From assembly GCA_002390205.1 (NCBI GenBank), contig DGOV01000057.1, forward strand, positions 1 through 52,446: a stretch of DNA of 52,446 bases, given 5' to 3'. Below the pieces are notes generated by a model. That model was not told the origin of the DNA and did no database searches. It saw only the letters and a program-made list of their open reading frames with translations. Position 1 is the stretch's first letter, and each line of letters starts with the position of its first letter. The stretch is from Proteobacteria bacterium UBA4457. Its GTDB lineage: Bacteria; Pseudomonadota; Gammaproteobacteria; Ga0077536. Shown here piece by piece: positions 17,289 through 25,674 of this stretch. The position numbers and the translations under genes are program-made.

Positions 17289-18314
17289 GTGGACATTAGT
17301 AGAAATATAAAGCAAGTAGCTGACGGTGATGATCTCTCCTACGGTGAAATGACTACAATAATGACCAAAATGATGTCCGGTGCGATTTCTGACGTACAAA
17401 TAGCCGCATTTTTAATCGCATTAAAAATGAAAGAAGAAACCACCGATGAGATCTCAGCAGCTGTCACGGTGATGCGTAAATTTGCTACAAAAGTGGATGT
17501 TGGTCTTGCACCTTTAATAGATACCTGTGGTACTGGCGGAGATGGCAGTAGCAGCTTCAATATATCTACTGCTGCAGCTTTCGTTACTGCGGCATGTGGC
17601 GGGCTCGTAGCAAAACATGGAAATAGGGCAGCTAGTAGCACAAGTGGCAGCGCAGATGTGCTGGAGGCAGCGGGTGCGCTTATAGCATTATCTCCCGAAC
17701 AAGTAGTTAAATGTATACATGCTAATGGAATCGGTTTTATGTTCGCGCCCGCCCATCATGGGGCTACAAGACATGCAGGGAAAGTAAGGAAACAAATTGG
17801 AGCTCGAACCTTATTTAATATCTTAGGTCCGATGACTAATCCTGCAAGTGCTGATCGGCAAGTGATAGGAGTATTCTCACCGATGTGGGTCACAAAAATC
17901 GCTGATGTATTAAAGACACTAGGAACGAAGCATACGCTTATAGTTTGTGCTGCCGATGGTATGGATGAGATAAGCATTTCAGCATCAACAACAGTAGCCG
18001 AGGTAAAGGACGGAGTCGTCAAGCATTTCCAAATAAAGCCCGATGACTTCAATATACAGCAAGAAAAAACTAACCAAGCCTTATTGGCGACAAGTCCTAG
18101 CGAAAGCTTATCTATAATCAATCAGATATTTAGTGGAGAGAGAGGTCCTGCCCACAATGTAGTCGCGTTAAATGCAGGAGCGGCACTATATGTAGGTGGC
18201 CTTGTCTCGGATCTTGGCTCAGGTGTTCAAATGGCTTCAAATGCTCTCATTGAAGGTAAAGCTGCTAAAAAGTTTTCAGACTTCATTAACTACACGAACT
18301 CTTTTAAACAGTAA
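17289..18314 (+). CDS. trpD: Anthranilate phosphoribosyltransferase
   Basis: TrpD attaches phosphoribose from PRPP to anthranilate, the second tryptophan-specific step. The 341-residue protein has the PRPP motif GTGGDGSSSFN and the KHGNRAASSTSGSAD block. The start is GTG at 17289 with AAGG about 8 nt upstream, overlapping the end of trpG. It is a free-standing enzyme, not fused to trpG as in enterobacteria. Confidence 0.95.
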   Translation: MDISRNIKQVADGDDLSYGEMTTIMTKMMSGAISDVQIAAFLIALKMKEETTDEISAAVTVMRKFATKVDVGLAPLIDTCGTGGDGSSSFNISTAAAFVTAACGGLVAKHGNRAASSTSGSADVLEAAGALIALSPEQVVKCIHANGIGFMFAPAHHGATRHAGKVRKQIGARTLFNILGPMTNPASADRQVIGVFSPMWVTKIADVLKTLGTKHTLIVCAADGMDEISISASTTVAEVKDGVVKHFQIKPDDFNIQQEKTNQALLATSPSESLSIINQIFSGERGPAHNVVALNAGAALYVGGLVSDLGSGVQMASNALIEGKAAKKFSDFINYTNSFKQ

Positions 18315-18324
18315 ACGCAACACT

Positions 18325-19131
18325 ATGAAAGATATACTTACGCAAATAATAGAGTCTAAAAGACTTGAAGTACTAGAACGGAAGCGGAAAAAATCTCGCG
18401 TTGAAATTAATGCCGAAATTTCTGGTGTGGTAAAACCTCGTGGCTTCAAAACCAAGCTCATTGCTACTATACAAAAGAAGCGGCCTGCAGTAATCGCCGA
18501 GTGTAAAAAAGCATCGCCAAGCAAAGGGGTCATTTGTTCGAACTATAACCCCGCAGAGATCGCTAGATCCTATGAAGCTGCAGGAGCAAGCTGTCTCTCC
18601 GTTCTAACTGATGTACCTTTTTTTCAAGGCAGTGATGCTGATTTAATATCGGCGAAAAATTCTTGTAATCTCCCTATATTGAGAAAAGACTTCATGATAG
18701 ACAGCTATCAGATATCTGAATCGCGCCTACTCGGTGCAGACTGCGTCTTACTGATAGTCGCGTGCCTGTCAGATGAGCGGCTTAAAGAGCTCTCTGAAGA
18801 GGCAATACAACTAGGTATGGATGTTCTCATTGAGGTACATACAGCTGATGAACTGGCACGAGCAGAACCCATTTCGGAGGCTATCATTGGAATAAACAAT
18901 CGTAACCTGAAAACCTTTGAAACTGACCTTCGTACGAGTCTAACCTTATGTAAGACCATCGGAAAAGAGCGGCTGGTAGTATCCGAGTCTGGTATACATT
19001 CTCCCAGTAACGTGCGAATGCTGCTAGATGGGGGAATTAACTCATTCCTGGTAGGGGAAGCGTTTATGAAAGCTCCTGACCCAGGCAAACAACTCTCTAA
19101 AATATTTAGCAAAGAATCGACTGCAGATTAG
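18325..19131 (+). CDS. trpC: Indole-3-glycerol-phosphate synthase
   Basis: TrpC closes the indole ring in tryptophan synthesis. The 268-residue TIM barrel shows the usual helical N-terminus (ILTQIIESKRLEV), the catalytic ECKKASPSKG segment, LRKDF, EVH and SESGI motifs. It is monofunctional, without TrpF. The ATG at 18325 was chosen because upstream in-frame codons lie inside trpD; there is no clear Shine-Dalgarno. The stop TAG overlaps the stop of the convergent VOC gene by 4 bp. Confidence 0.95.
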   Translation: MKDILTQIIESKRLEVLERKRKKSRVEINAEISGVVKPRGFKTKLIATIQKKRPAVIAECKKASPSKGVICSNYNPAEIARSYEAAGASCLSVLTDVPFFQGSDADLISAKNSCNLPILRKDFMIDSYQISESRLLGADCVLLIVACLSDERLKELSEEAIQLGMDVLIEVHTADELARAEPISEAIIGINNRNLKTFETDLRTSLTLCKTIGKERLVVSESGIHSPSNVRMLLDGGINSFLVGEAFMKAPDPGKQLSKIFSKESTAD

Positions 19132-19553
19132 ATGTTTCTATATGCCCTGAACTCTAATATGTTATCAGAAGGGTCGTAAAGACAAAAAATAGCACTTTCT
19201 TCCTTGGTACCTTTGCTAGTCGTATAAGGCGCGACTTTGAAATCAACACCGATATAATTCATGTGATCAACAGCTCTATGCCAATCCTTCCAGCTCATCA
19301 CCAATCCAAACACAGGAAAGGATTCTTCTCCCAAACCAATACGGCTCTCAGATTTTGAAAGTCTACTGCTTGCAAGTCTAGCAACTATACGATTTCCAAA
19401 GAAATCCATTTCTAAAAGAGTGTCCGTCTCTGCGATAACACGGCACCCTAGAATCTCTGTATAAAATTCATGGGTCGCTTTTAGATCGAAAACGAGGAAA
19501 GACGCCTTGAAATAAGGACGACTTGTAAATTCACTAAGCGGATCGTCTTGAAT
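19128..19553 (-). CDS. VOC-fold (glyoxalase/dioxygenase-like) protein with ATT start
   Basis: The full reading frame encodes about 141 residues with two beta-alpha-beta-beta-beta modules of the vicinal-oxygen-chelate fold. The N-terminal half reads PYFKASFLVFDLKATHEFYT, then ILGCRVIAETDTLLEMDFFG, and the end is IFCLYDPSDNILEF, matching catechol-dioxygenase-like VOC proteins in which the ending carries a metal-ligand Glu. No ATG, GTG or TTG precedes the first module in frame: the frame is closed by TAA at 19566-19568. The only plausible initiator is ATT at 19551-19553, 7 nt after a near-perfect AAGGAGG. The first in-frame ATG (19409) would discard the first module. Substrate unknown. Confidence 0.75.
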   Translation of the reverse strand: MQDDPLSEFTSRPYFKASFLVFDLKATHEFYTEILGCRVIAETDTLLEMDFFGNRIVARLASSRLSKSESRIGLGEESFPVFGLVMSWKDWHRAVDHMNYIGVDFKVAPYTTSKGTKEESAIFCLYDPSDNILEFRAYRNI

Positions 19554-19560
19554 TTTCCAA

Positions 19561-19567
19561 CCTCCTT
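19561..19567 (-). promoter_or_regulatory. Strong Shine-Dalgarno for the ATT-initiated VOC gene
   Basis: On the minus strand this reads AAGGAGG, 7 nt before the ATT at 19551-19553. A small perfect hairpin (GCTCT, 5-nt loop, AGAGC; 19579-19593) lies 11 nt upstream of it. This site decides the start call for the gene. Confidence 0.7.
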
Positions 19568-19634
19568 ATATATCAACAGCTCTCATGAAGAGCATAGCTC
19601 AATAACATTGATAACAACAACTCAGTGTTTTAAA

Positions 19635-21152
19635 TCAATTCAAAAACAAACGATAAGCCGGATTCATTGTCTCATTTTCGTAGGGGAATCCAAGACTAGA
19701 AAGCGTATTTTCAAAATCGGCAAAATCAGACTCAGGGACTTGGATCCCCATCAAAACTCGTCCATATGCTGCACCATGATTACGATAGTGAAATAAACTT
19801 ATATTCCATTTATCACCTAAGTGTGAAAGGAAATGGAGCAACGCCCCAGCTCTTTCAGGAAACTCGAACCTCAGTAGTCGCTCGTCTTCTATAGGAACGC
19901 TGCTACGACCACCAACCATGAAACGAAGGTGCATTTTCGCAACTTCATCATCGGTCATGTCAATCGGTAGATAACCCTTATCAGTAAGATTATCCATTAG
20001 AATCTCACGCTCTTTATCTCTATTTTTAACCTTCACCCCAGCAAAAACAGCCGCTGTATTTTCGTTCGACATTCTATAATTAAACTCTGTAATAAGACGT
20101 GGACCGAGAGCATGACAAAAATCTCTAAAGGTTCCTGCCACTTCAGGCAGAGTTGCGCCAATTAAGATCTCACGCTGTTCGCCAAGCTCAGCTAATTCCG
20201 CTATATGCCTTAGCCTATCAAAATTGACGTTCGCCCCACTCAATATAGCAACGGAATTAGTTATGATATTAGGATGTTTTGTAATGTACTGCTTTGCTCC
20301 GGCCAGAGCCAAGGCTCCCGCCGGCTCTGCTATGGACCTCGTTTCTTCGAAAATATCCTTAACTGCAGCGCACATTTCATCTATAGAGACAGTCAGCATT
20401 TCATCGACATGCTCTTTCGCTATGCGGAAATTCTCCTCTCCAACTTGCTTTACCGCGGCGCCGTCCGCAAAGATTCCAATATGATCGAGAGTAACTCTCT
20501 GCCGAGATGATAAAGCAGCGGTCATACTTGCCGCTTCGGCAGGCTCGACTCCTATGATTTTAACAGTAGGCGCAACCGATTTTACGTACGCCGCTACTCC
20601 GCTAATTAAACCACCTCCACCCACTGGCACAAAAATAGCATCAGGTAAGGTTGCAGATTGTTCTAGTATTTCTAAGCCAACCGTTCCTTGCCCCGCAATA
20701 ACCAATGGATGATCATATGGAGGGATGTAAGGCATGTTTTTCTCTAGCGCAAATTTCTGAGCATAATCACTAGCATCATCATAGCTATTCCCGTGCAAGA
20801 TCACATGCCCGTCTAAACGAACAACCGCTTCCACTTTAATCTCTGGAGTCGTTTTAGGCATCACAATGGTTGCTTTCACTCCGAGCTTTTTAGCTGATAG
20901 AGCAACACCTTGTGCATGATTGCCAGCTGAAGCCGCCACTACTCCCGAACGCATCGTCTCATCCGAAAGCGATGACATTAAATTATAAGCGCCCCTGATT
21001 TTGTAAGAGAAAACTGGCTGTAAATCCTCTCGCTTAAACCATATTTGAGAACCCGTGCGCTTAGAAATCAAAGGGGCAAAGTCTAATGGCGTCTTTGTGG
21101 CAACGTCGTATACTGAAGCCTCACGAATCAAGTCTGGATAGTTGTTTTTCAT
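19635..21152 (-). CDS. ilvA: Biosynthetic threonine ammonia-lyase
   Basis: IlvA deaminates threonine to 2-oxobutanoate, the first step to isoleucine. The 505-residue protein has a PLP-binding catalytic domain with Lys51 (FSYKIRGAYN), the phosphate-binding GGGGLISG loop and SAGNHAQGVA. Two C-terminal ACT-like regulatory domains (about 330-505) are the long form that is feedback-inhibited by isoleucine. No leader peptide or attenuator is visible in the short gap before the gene. It is divergent from rpiA. Confidence 0.95.
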   Translation of the reverse strand: MKNNYPDLIREASVYDVATKTPLDFAPLISKRTGSQIWFKREDLQPVFSYKIRGAYNLMSSLSDETMRSGVVAASAGNHAQGVALSAKKLGVKATIVMPKTTPEIKVEAVVRLDGHVILHGNSYDDASDYAQKFALEKNMPYIPPYDHPLVIAGQGTVGLEILEQSATLPDAIFVPVGGGGLISGVAAYVKSVAPTVKIIGVEPAEAASMTAALSSRQRVTLDHIGIFADGAAVKQVGEENFRIAKEHVDEMLTVSIDEMCAAVKDIFEETRSIAEPAGALALAGAKQYITKHPNIITNSVAILSGANVNFDRLRHIAELAELGEQREILIGATLPEVAGTFRDFCHALGPRLITEFNYRMSNENTAAVFAGVKVKNRDKEREILMDNLTDKGYLPIDMTDDEVAKMHLRFMVGGRSSVPIEDERLLRFEFPERAGALLHFLSHLGDKWNISLFHYRNHGAAYGRVLMGIQVPESDFADFENTLSSLGFPYENETMNPAYRLFLN

Positions 21153-21207
21153 CGTAATAAGATAACATTTCCTTTGGTTAAATATTTTTTTATTATCAGG
21201 AATGGAT

Positions 21208-21876
21208 ATGACTACTCAAATTGAAAAGAAAGAAGCTGTTGCAAAAGCAGCTATCAAATATATAGAAGATGATTTTTTTGTAGGTGTTGGAACAGGCACT
21301 ACTGCAGACTGTTTTATAGCAGAATTAGGTAAAATAAAATCAAGAATCCAAGGAGCTGTTGCTAGTTCCGATGCTACGGAGAAAAAATTACGAGAACTAG
21401 GTGTCCCAATCATTCCTTTAGATTCTGTCACGCAATTGGATGTATATGTAGATGGGGCTGACGAGGCAACCAATCATAGGCACCTGATAAAGGGAGGAGG
21501 TGGAGCACTTACAAGAGAGAAAATTACGGCGGCGGCGAGCAAGCTCTTTGTCTGTATCGCTGACGACACGAAACTAGTTAGCCAACTGGGTAGTTTTCCT
21601 CTTCCTATTGAAGTTATCCCGATGGCCAGAAGTTATGTCGCGAGGGAAATTGCTAAACTGGGAGGAACCCCAAGATGGAGAGAAAACTTTCTAACGGATA
21701 ACGGTAATTATATTTTGGATATACATAATATAAAAATAAATGCACCTGTAGATTTAGAAACCCAACTTAACCAAATTACAGGAGTAGTGACGAATGGAAT
21801 ATTTGCTCGGAAGCCAGCGGATATTTTATTAATTGCAGGTACTGAAAAAATAAATACTATAAAAAGATCGGCGTGA
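21208..21876 (+). CDS. rpiA: Ribose-5-phosphate isomerase A
   Basis: RpiA interconverts ribose-5-phosphate and ribulose-5-phosphate. The 222-residue protein carries VGTGTTA, SSDAT, DGADEA and KGGGGALTREK motifs. Of two in-frame ATGs, the one at 21208 is preferred because AGGA at 21198-21201 is 6 nt upstream; the ATG at 21202 directly abuts it. It converges on tatC with only 5 bp between stops. Divergent ilvA/rpiA placement is common in Gammaproteobacteria. Confidence 0.95.
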   Translation: MTTQIEKKEAVAKAAIKYIEDDFFVGVGTGTTADCFIAELGKIKSRIQGAVASSDATEKKLRELGVPIIPLDSVTQLDVYVDGADEATNHRHLIKGGGGALTREKITAAASKLFVCIADDTKLVSQLGSFPLPIEVIPMARSYVAREIAKLGGTPRWRENFLTDNGNYILDIHNIKINAPVDLETQLNQITGVVTNGIFARKPADILLIAGTEKINTIKRSA

Positions 21877-21881
21877 GCTTT

Positions 21882-22679
21882 TTATTGCTTATCGCCAGAT
21901 CCTTCGACTGGAATAGTCCACTTACACATTAATAAACCGATTTCATAAAGAACCCAAATCGGTAGCGCTAACATTGTCTGAGATATCACATCTGGTGGAG
22001 TTAGAATCATACCTAAGACAAAAGAACCTACTATGATATATGGTCTTTTCTTTCCAAGCGACTCAACAGTTGACAGGCCGCTCCTAACAATTAAATAAGT
22101 AGCAACGGGTACTTCAAAAGCCGCGCCGAATGCCAAAAAAATCTTCAACACAAAATCAAGATAATGCGAAATATCAGTCATAATAGTGACTCCCTCTGGT
22201 GCCACTGAAGTAAAGAAACCAAAGACTAAAGGAAAAACGGCGTAATAAGCGAACGCTATTCCAAGATAAAAAAGAATAGTACTTGAAACAATTAGGGGCA
22301 AAGCTAACCGGCGCTCCTTCATATAAAGCCCTGGAGCGACAAAAGACCAAGCTTGAAAAAAAATATAGGGAACAGAAACCACTACTGCGACGAAAGCTGT
22401 TAGTTTGAAAGGAGCCAAAAATGGAGAGGCTACTTGGGTAGCTATCATTGTGCTCGATCCACTTAAATGGACTAATAGCGGCTCGGCAATCAAGCCATAA
22501 AGAAAATTAGAAAAAGGAAACAGGCACAGCAAAACCACGAAGACGCACGCAATTGCTTTTAGCAGCCTATCTCTCATCTCCACTAGGTGAGATACAAAAG
22601 TTTGCTCCTTAGTAGAAGATTCGCTATCACTTTCAGCTGAAGAGGCATCTTGTTTATTTTTATTTTTTCTAAAAAACAT
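21882..22679 (-). CDS. tatC: TatC, twin-arginine translocase receptor subunit
   Basis: TatC is the six-helix inner-membrane receptor for twin-arginine signal peptides. The 265-residue protein has an acidic and basic cytoplasmic N-terminal extension of about 25 residues, then the conserved SHLVEMRDRLLKA, FVAPGLYMKERR and FGAAFEVPVATYL segments. It is the last gene of the hisAFIE-tatABC run. The Shine-Dalgarno is weak; the gap after tatB is 40 bp. Confidence 0.95.
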   Translation of the reverse strand: MFFRKNKNKQDASSAESDSESSTKEQTFVSHLVEMRDRLLKAIACVFVVLLCLFPFSNFLYGLIAEPLLVHLSGSSTMIATQVASPFLAPFKLTAFVAVVVSVPYIFFQAWSFVAPGLYMKERRLALPLIVSSTILFYLGIAFAYYAVFPLVFGFFTSVAPEGVTIMTDISHYLDFVLKIFLAFGAAFEVPVATYLIVRSGLSTVESLGKKRPYIIVGSFVLGMILTPPDVISQTMLALPIWVLYEIGLLMCKWTIPVEGSGDKQ

Positions 22680-22719
22680 GGGTAAGAGCCGATAACTTCT
22701 TTAAACGAGTAAGTGAAAT

Positions 22720-23031
22720 TTATTTGTCGTTAGCTAGTTTTTCATCCGGAGCCTGTGAAGGCTGGTCCTGAGAAGAAACGCCATCATTTGAAGGTTCGCG
22801 AGCCAGGTCTTTAAGCTGCTTATCTTCTTCCAAAAATTCCTTATTAAGTTGTCTATATTCGGCCGTTTGCGCTTCCTTTTCTATCTCATAACGCATACTG
22901 CGCACTGTTCTCTGAATTTTACCGATCCATTGACCAGCACCCTTTATTAACCCAGGCATTTTTTCAGGCCCGACCACTAGAAGAGCAATCACAAAAATAA
23001 CACCAAGTTCCCAAAAACCAATATCAAACAT
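22720..23031 (-). CDS. tatB: TatB, twin-arginine translocase subunit
   Basis: TatB works with TatC in signal-peptide recognition. The 103-residue protein begins MFDIGFWELGVIFVIALLVVG, the typical TatB helix with an early Glu and the PEKMPGL hinge. An amphipathic helix and a charged, disordered tail follow. The stop of tatA lies 12 bp upstream. The MFDIGF start separates it from TatA. Confidence 0.94.
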   Translation of the reverse strand: MFDIGFWELGVIFVIALLVVGPEKMPGLIKGAGQWIGKIQRTVRSMRYEIEKEAQTAEYRQLNKEFLEEDKQLKDLAREPSNDGVSSQDQPSQAPDEKLANDK

Positions 23032-23043
23032 AGTATCTAGGTG

Positions 23044-23274
23044 TCAGACTCGTTCTTTTTCAACAACAGCCTCGCTATCTACAATGGCCTCGCCATCTAT
23101 AGTTCTTGCTTCACTGTTTTCGTCAACTGGGCTAGTGGGCTCTTCTTTCATCGCTTTTTTAAAGTCACGGATCCAGCCTCCCACGTCACTACCTACACCT
23201 TTTATTTTCTTAGTGCCGAACACTAAAGCGACGATCACCAAGACAACTACCAGCTCTTTTATTCCAAAACCCAT
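23044..23274 (-). CDS. tatA: TatA, twin-arginine translocase pore-forming subunit
   Basis: TatA oligomerises to allow passage of folded proteins. The 76-residue product starts MGFGIKELVVVLVIVALVFGTKKIKG when read as two adjoining parts (helix MGFGIKELVVVLVIVALVFG, then TKKIKG hinge), the standard TatA N-terminus. The ATG at 23274 has GGAG 6 nt upstream; a TTG at 23286 in frame is less likely. The C-terminal tail is acidic. Confidence 0.94.
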   Translation of the reverse strand: MGFGIKELVVVLVIVALVFGTKKIKGVGSDVGGWIRDFKKAMKEEPTSPVDENSEARTIDGEAIVDSEAVVEKERV

Positions 23275-23319
23275 CTCAATCTCCAATATATAAGCTAATT
23301 AGTTCTCTATAACTTCATA

Positions 23320-23637
23320 TTAACTTTTTCTGCTCGCTTTTTCTTCTAGCCCCGAGCGTTCAAAACGTCTTGCTAGCTCAGACAGAACATCTGAAGGTTC
23401 AATACCTCTATATTTCAGAAGAACCATAGAATGAAACCACAAATCAGCAGTCTCGTATACAACTTGATAGTCATCATCATTTTTTCCAGCCAGTACAACT
23501 TCGACAGCCTCTTCGCCAACCTTCTTTAAAATTTGGTCCAAGCCAGACTCAAATAGACTCGCCACATATGATTCTTTCGAGTCCAGCTGTGAGCGCTCTT
23601 CAATGACTTTACTTAATTTTTTTAACACATCTGACAC
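23320..23637 (-). CDS. hisE: Phosphoribosyl-ATP pyrophosphatase
   Basis: HisE converts phosphoribosyl-ATP to phosphoribosyl-AMP in histidine synthesis. The 105-residue all-helical protein has the MazG-like metal motif (KKVGEEAVEVVLAGK and DLWFHSMVLL). The start is GTG at 23637 with AAGGA 8 nt upstream; this site lies in the 3' end of hisI. HisE and HisI are separate proteins here, as in Pseudomonas and unlike the fused enterobacterial HisIE. Confidence 0.94.
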   Translation of the reverse strand: MSDVLKKLSKVIEERSQLDSKESYVASLFESGLDQILKKVGEEAVEVVLAGKNDDDYQVVYETADLWFHSMVLLKYRGIEPSDVLSELARRFERSGLEEKASRKS

Positions 23638-23641
23638 TAGG

Positions 23642-24043
23642 TTAATCCTTCACTCTACTGCCGGAGGAGTAAATGACATCGGCATCTACCAAAACAGGCT
23701 CTGAATCTATCCATTGTTCGTCATGGTAGCGTTTATAAAAACAAACTTCTCTTCCAGTATGGCAAGCTACATTTCCAAATTGCTGCACTTTCAAAAGAAC
23801 TGTATCTTGATCACAATCTATCCTTATTTCTTTTATTTTTTGTACAAAGCCAGACTCTTCCCCTTTACGCCATAATTTTTTCCTTGATCTAGACCAGTAG
23901 ACTACCCGGCCTTCTTTAATTGTAGCTGCGAGAGCCTCTTTATTCATCCAAGCTAAAGTAAGCACTTTCAATGACTCAAAGTCCTGCGCAATCGCAGGAA
24001 TAAGACCATCGCCATTCCATTTCACTTCATCTAAAACATTCAC
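23642..24043 (-). CDS. hisI: Phosphoribosyl-AMP cyclohydrolase
   Basis: HisI opens the purine ring of phosphoribosyl-AMP. The 133-residue zinc enzyme has WMNKEAL, YWSRSRKKLWRKGEESG, the DCDQDTVL metal motif and CHTGREVCFY with the conserved cysteines. The start is GTG at 24043, overlapping the hisF stop as GTGA. Confidence 0.95.
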   Translation of the reverse strand: MNVLDEVKWNGDGLIPAIAQDFESLKVLTLAWMNKEALAATIKEGRVVYWSRSRKKLWRKGEESGFVQKIKEIRIDCDQDTVLLKVQQFGNVACHTGREVCFYKRYHDEQWIDSEPVLVDADVIYSSGSRVKD

Positions 24044-24807
24044 AAGCGTACCTCCAAACCAAACTCGCGCATCAATTCCTTAGCGTCAGACACAGTATAC
24101 TCTCCAAAATGAAAAATACTTGCTGCTAGAACCGCGCTCGCACGTCCTTCCGTAACACCTTCAACGAGATCGTTTAGACTACCCACTCCACCAGAGGCTA
24201 TAACTGGGATTTCGACTGCGTCAGCTATCAGTCTCGTTAACTCAAGGTCATAACCATCCCGCGTGCCATCTCGATCCATGCTCGTCAACAGTATTTCGCC
24301 GGCACCTGCCGAGGCCATTTGACAAGCCCAGTCGACAGCATCCAGGCCGGTCGGCTTCCTCCCTCCATGGGTATAGATTTCCCAACAGTGAGGCTTACTC
24401 GTCGAGCGACGAGCGTCGAGCGCCACTACGATACATTGAGAACCAAAATAATTAGCGGCAGCTTCAATTAACTTGGGGTTTTCTATTGCGGCGGTATTTA
24501 TAGAAACCTTATCCGCCCCAGCAATTAGCATCCGCCTGACATCATCAACTGTTCTTATACCACCTCCGACTGTCAGAGGTATAAATACTTCCGACGCCAC
24601 GTCCTCCACAACTTTCACCATCGTATTGCGGTTGTCTTTACTGGCGGTAATATCCAGAAAAGTTATTTCGTCCGCACCTTGCGCATCGTACCGTCGAGCT
24701 ATTTCAACAGGGTCTCCCGCATCTCTGATGTCAACAAACTTAACGCCTTTGACAACGCGACCAGCATCAACGTCTAAACAAGGAATAATACGCGTTGAAA
24801 CTGCCAT
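24040..24807 (-). CDS. hisF: Imidazole glycerol phosphate synthase cyclase subunit
   Basis: HisF is the cyclase half of IGP synthase and works with the amidotransferase HisH. The 255-residue TIM barrel has the catalytic aspartates Asp12 (IIPCLDVDAGRVVKG) and Asp131 (VVALDARR). It follows hisA by 4 bp, with AGGG as Shine-Dalgarno. hisH is not in the window. Confidence 0.95.
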   Translation of the reverse strand: MAVSTRIIPCLDVDAGRVVKGVKFVDIRDAGDPVEIARRYDAQGADEITFLDITASKDNRNTMVKVVEDVASEVFIPLTVGGGIRTVDDVRRMLIAGADKVSINTAAIENPKLIEAAANYFGSQCIVVALDARRSTSKPHCWEIYTHGGRKPTGLDAVDWACQMASAGAGEILLTSMDRDGTRDGYDLELTRLIADAVEIPVIASGGVGSLNDLVEGVTEGRASAVLAASIFHFGEYTVSDAKELMREFGLEVRL

Positions 24808-24811
24808 TTCC

Positions 24812-25549
24812 CTAGCCTGTAAGCTCGTCAGCTAGCTTTTGGGCTTCCGCAAAGTCTAAGGCCCCCTCATAAATTGCTTTTCCTGTGATCGCGCAAGCAA
24901 CTCCATCATCTTCAACTTTAGCCAGCGCCCGAATATCTTCAAGATTGGTGACGCCGCCCGAGGCTATAACAGGTATTTTAAGTGCCCGGGCCAAAGTCGC
25001 AGTAGATTCTATGTTTAACCCCATCATCATCCCATCTCTACCAATGTCTGTGTAAATAATTGCCTCAACGCCATCATTTTCAAATTGTAAGGCAAGATCT
25101 AGGGCGTTGTGCCTGGAAAGCTTGGACCAACCGTCAATTGCTACTTTCCCATCTCTCACATCTAAACCAACAATAATATGATTTGGAAACTCTATACAGA
25201 CATCAGAAACGAAATGGGGTGCTGTAACCGCTTTGGTCCCTATAATTACATAGCTAACTCCAGCATCAAGATATGACTGTATTGTGTCTTCATCACGGAT
25301 ACCTCCACCCACTTGTATTTCCACCTCTGGGAACGCGCTCGCGATCTCATGAATAACCTGCTGGTTGGCCGGTGCGCCACCAAATGCTCCATCCAAGTCA
25401 ACGACATGCAACCTTTTCGCACCTTCATCTACCCACCGGGCAGCCATCGCTAAAGGATCATCAGAATAAATCGTATCCTTTGTCATGTCTCCCTGCACTA
25501 AGCGCACGCATTTTCCACCCTTTAAATCGATAGCGGGGATTAAAATCAT
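24812..25549 (-). CDS. hisA: ProFAR isomerase
   Basis: HisA isomerises ProFAR to PRFAR, the step before HisF. The 245-residue half-barrel-repeat protein has catalytic Asp8 (IPAIDLKGG) and Asp130 (VGLDVRDG). The ATG at 25549 has GAGGTAG just upstream. It is the first gene of the hisAFIE-tatABC run; hisB and hisH, which usually precede it, are not here. Confidence 0.95.
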   Translation of the reverse strand: MILIPAIDLKGGKCVRLVQGDMTKDTIYSDDPLAMAARWVDEGAKRLHVVDLDGAFGGAPANQQVIHEIASAFPEVEIQVGGGIRDEDTIQSYLDAGVSYVIIGTKAVTAPHFVSDVCIEFPNHIIVGLDVRDGKVAIDGWSKLSRHNALDLALQFENDGVEAIIYTDIGRDGMMMGLNIESTATLARALKIPVIASGGVTNLEDIRALAKVEDDGVACAITGKAIYEGALDFAEAQKLADELTG

Positions 25550-25586
25550 AAACTACCTCATCAATTTACCTTAAATTAAAATACTA

Positions 25587-25610
25587 CAAAGTAGGGTTCT
25601 CCGTACTTTG
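25587..25610 (-). terminator. Hairpin between polA and hisA, probable polA terminator
   Basis: A 7-bp perfect stem (CAAAGTA / TACTTTG) with two further inner GC pairs and a 4-nt loop lies 64 bp after the polA stop on the minus strand, followed about 6 nt later by TTTTAATTT. The short T-tract offset makes full intrinsic termination uncertain. Confidence 0.45.
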
Positions 25611-25674
25611 CTGCGATATCAACTTGAATAGTAACACGACGTTTTTCATGAAGGGATTGCGTCTTTATCCTTCT

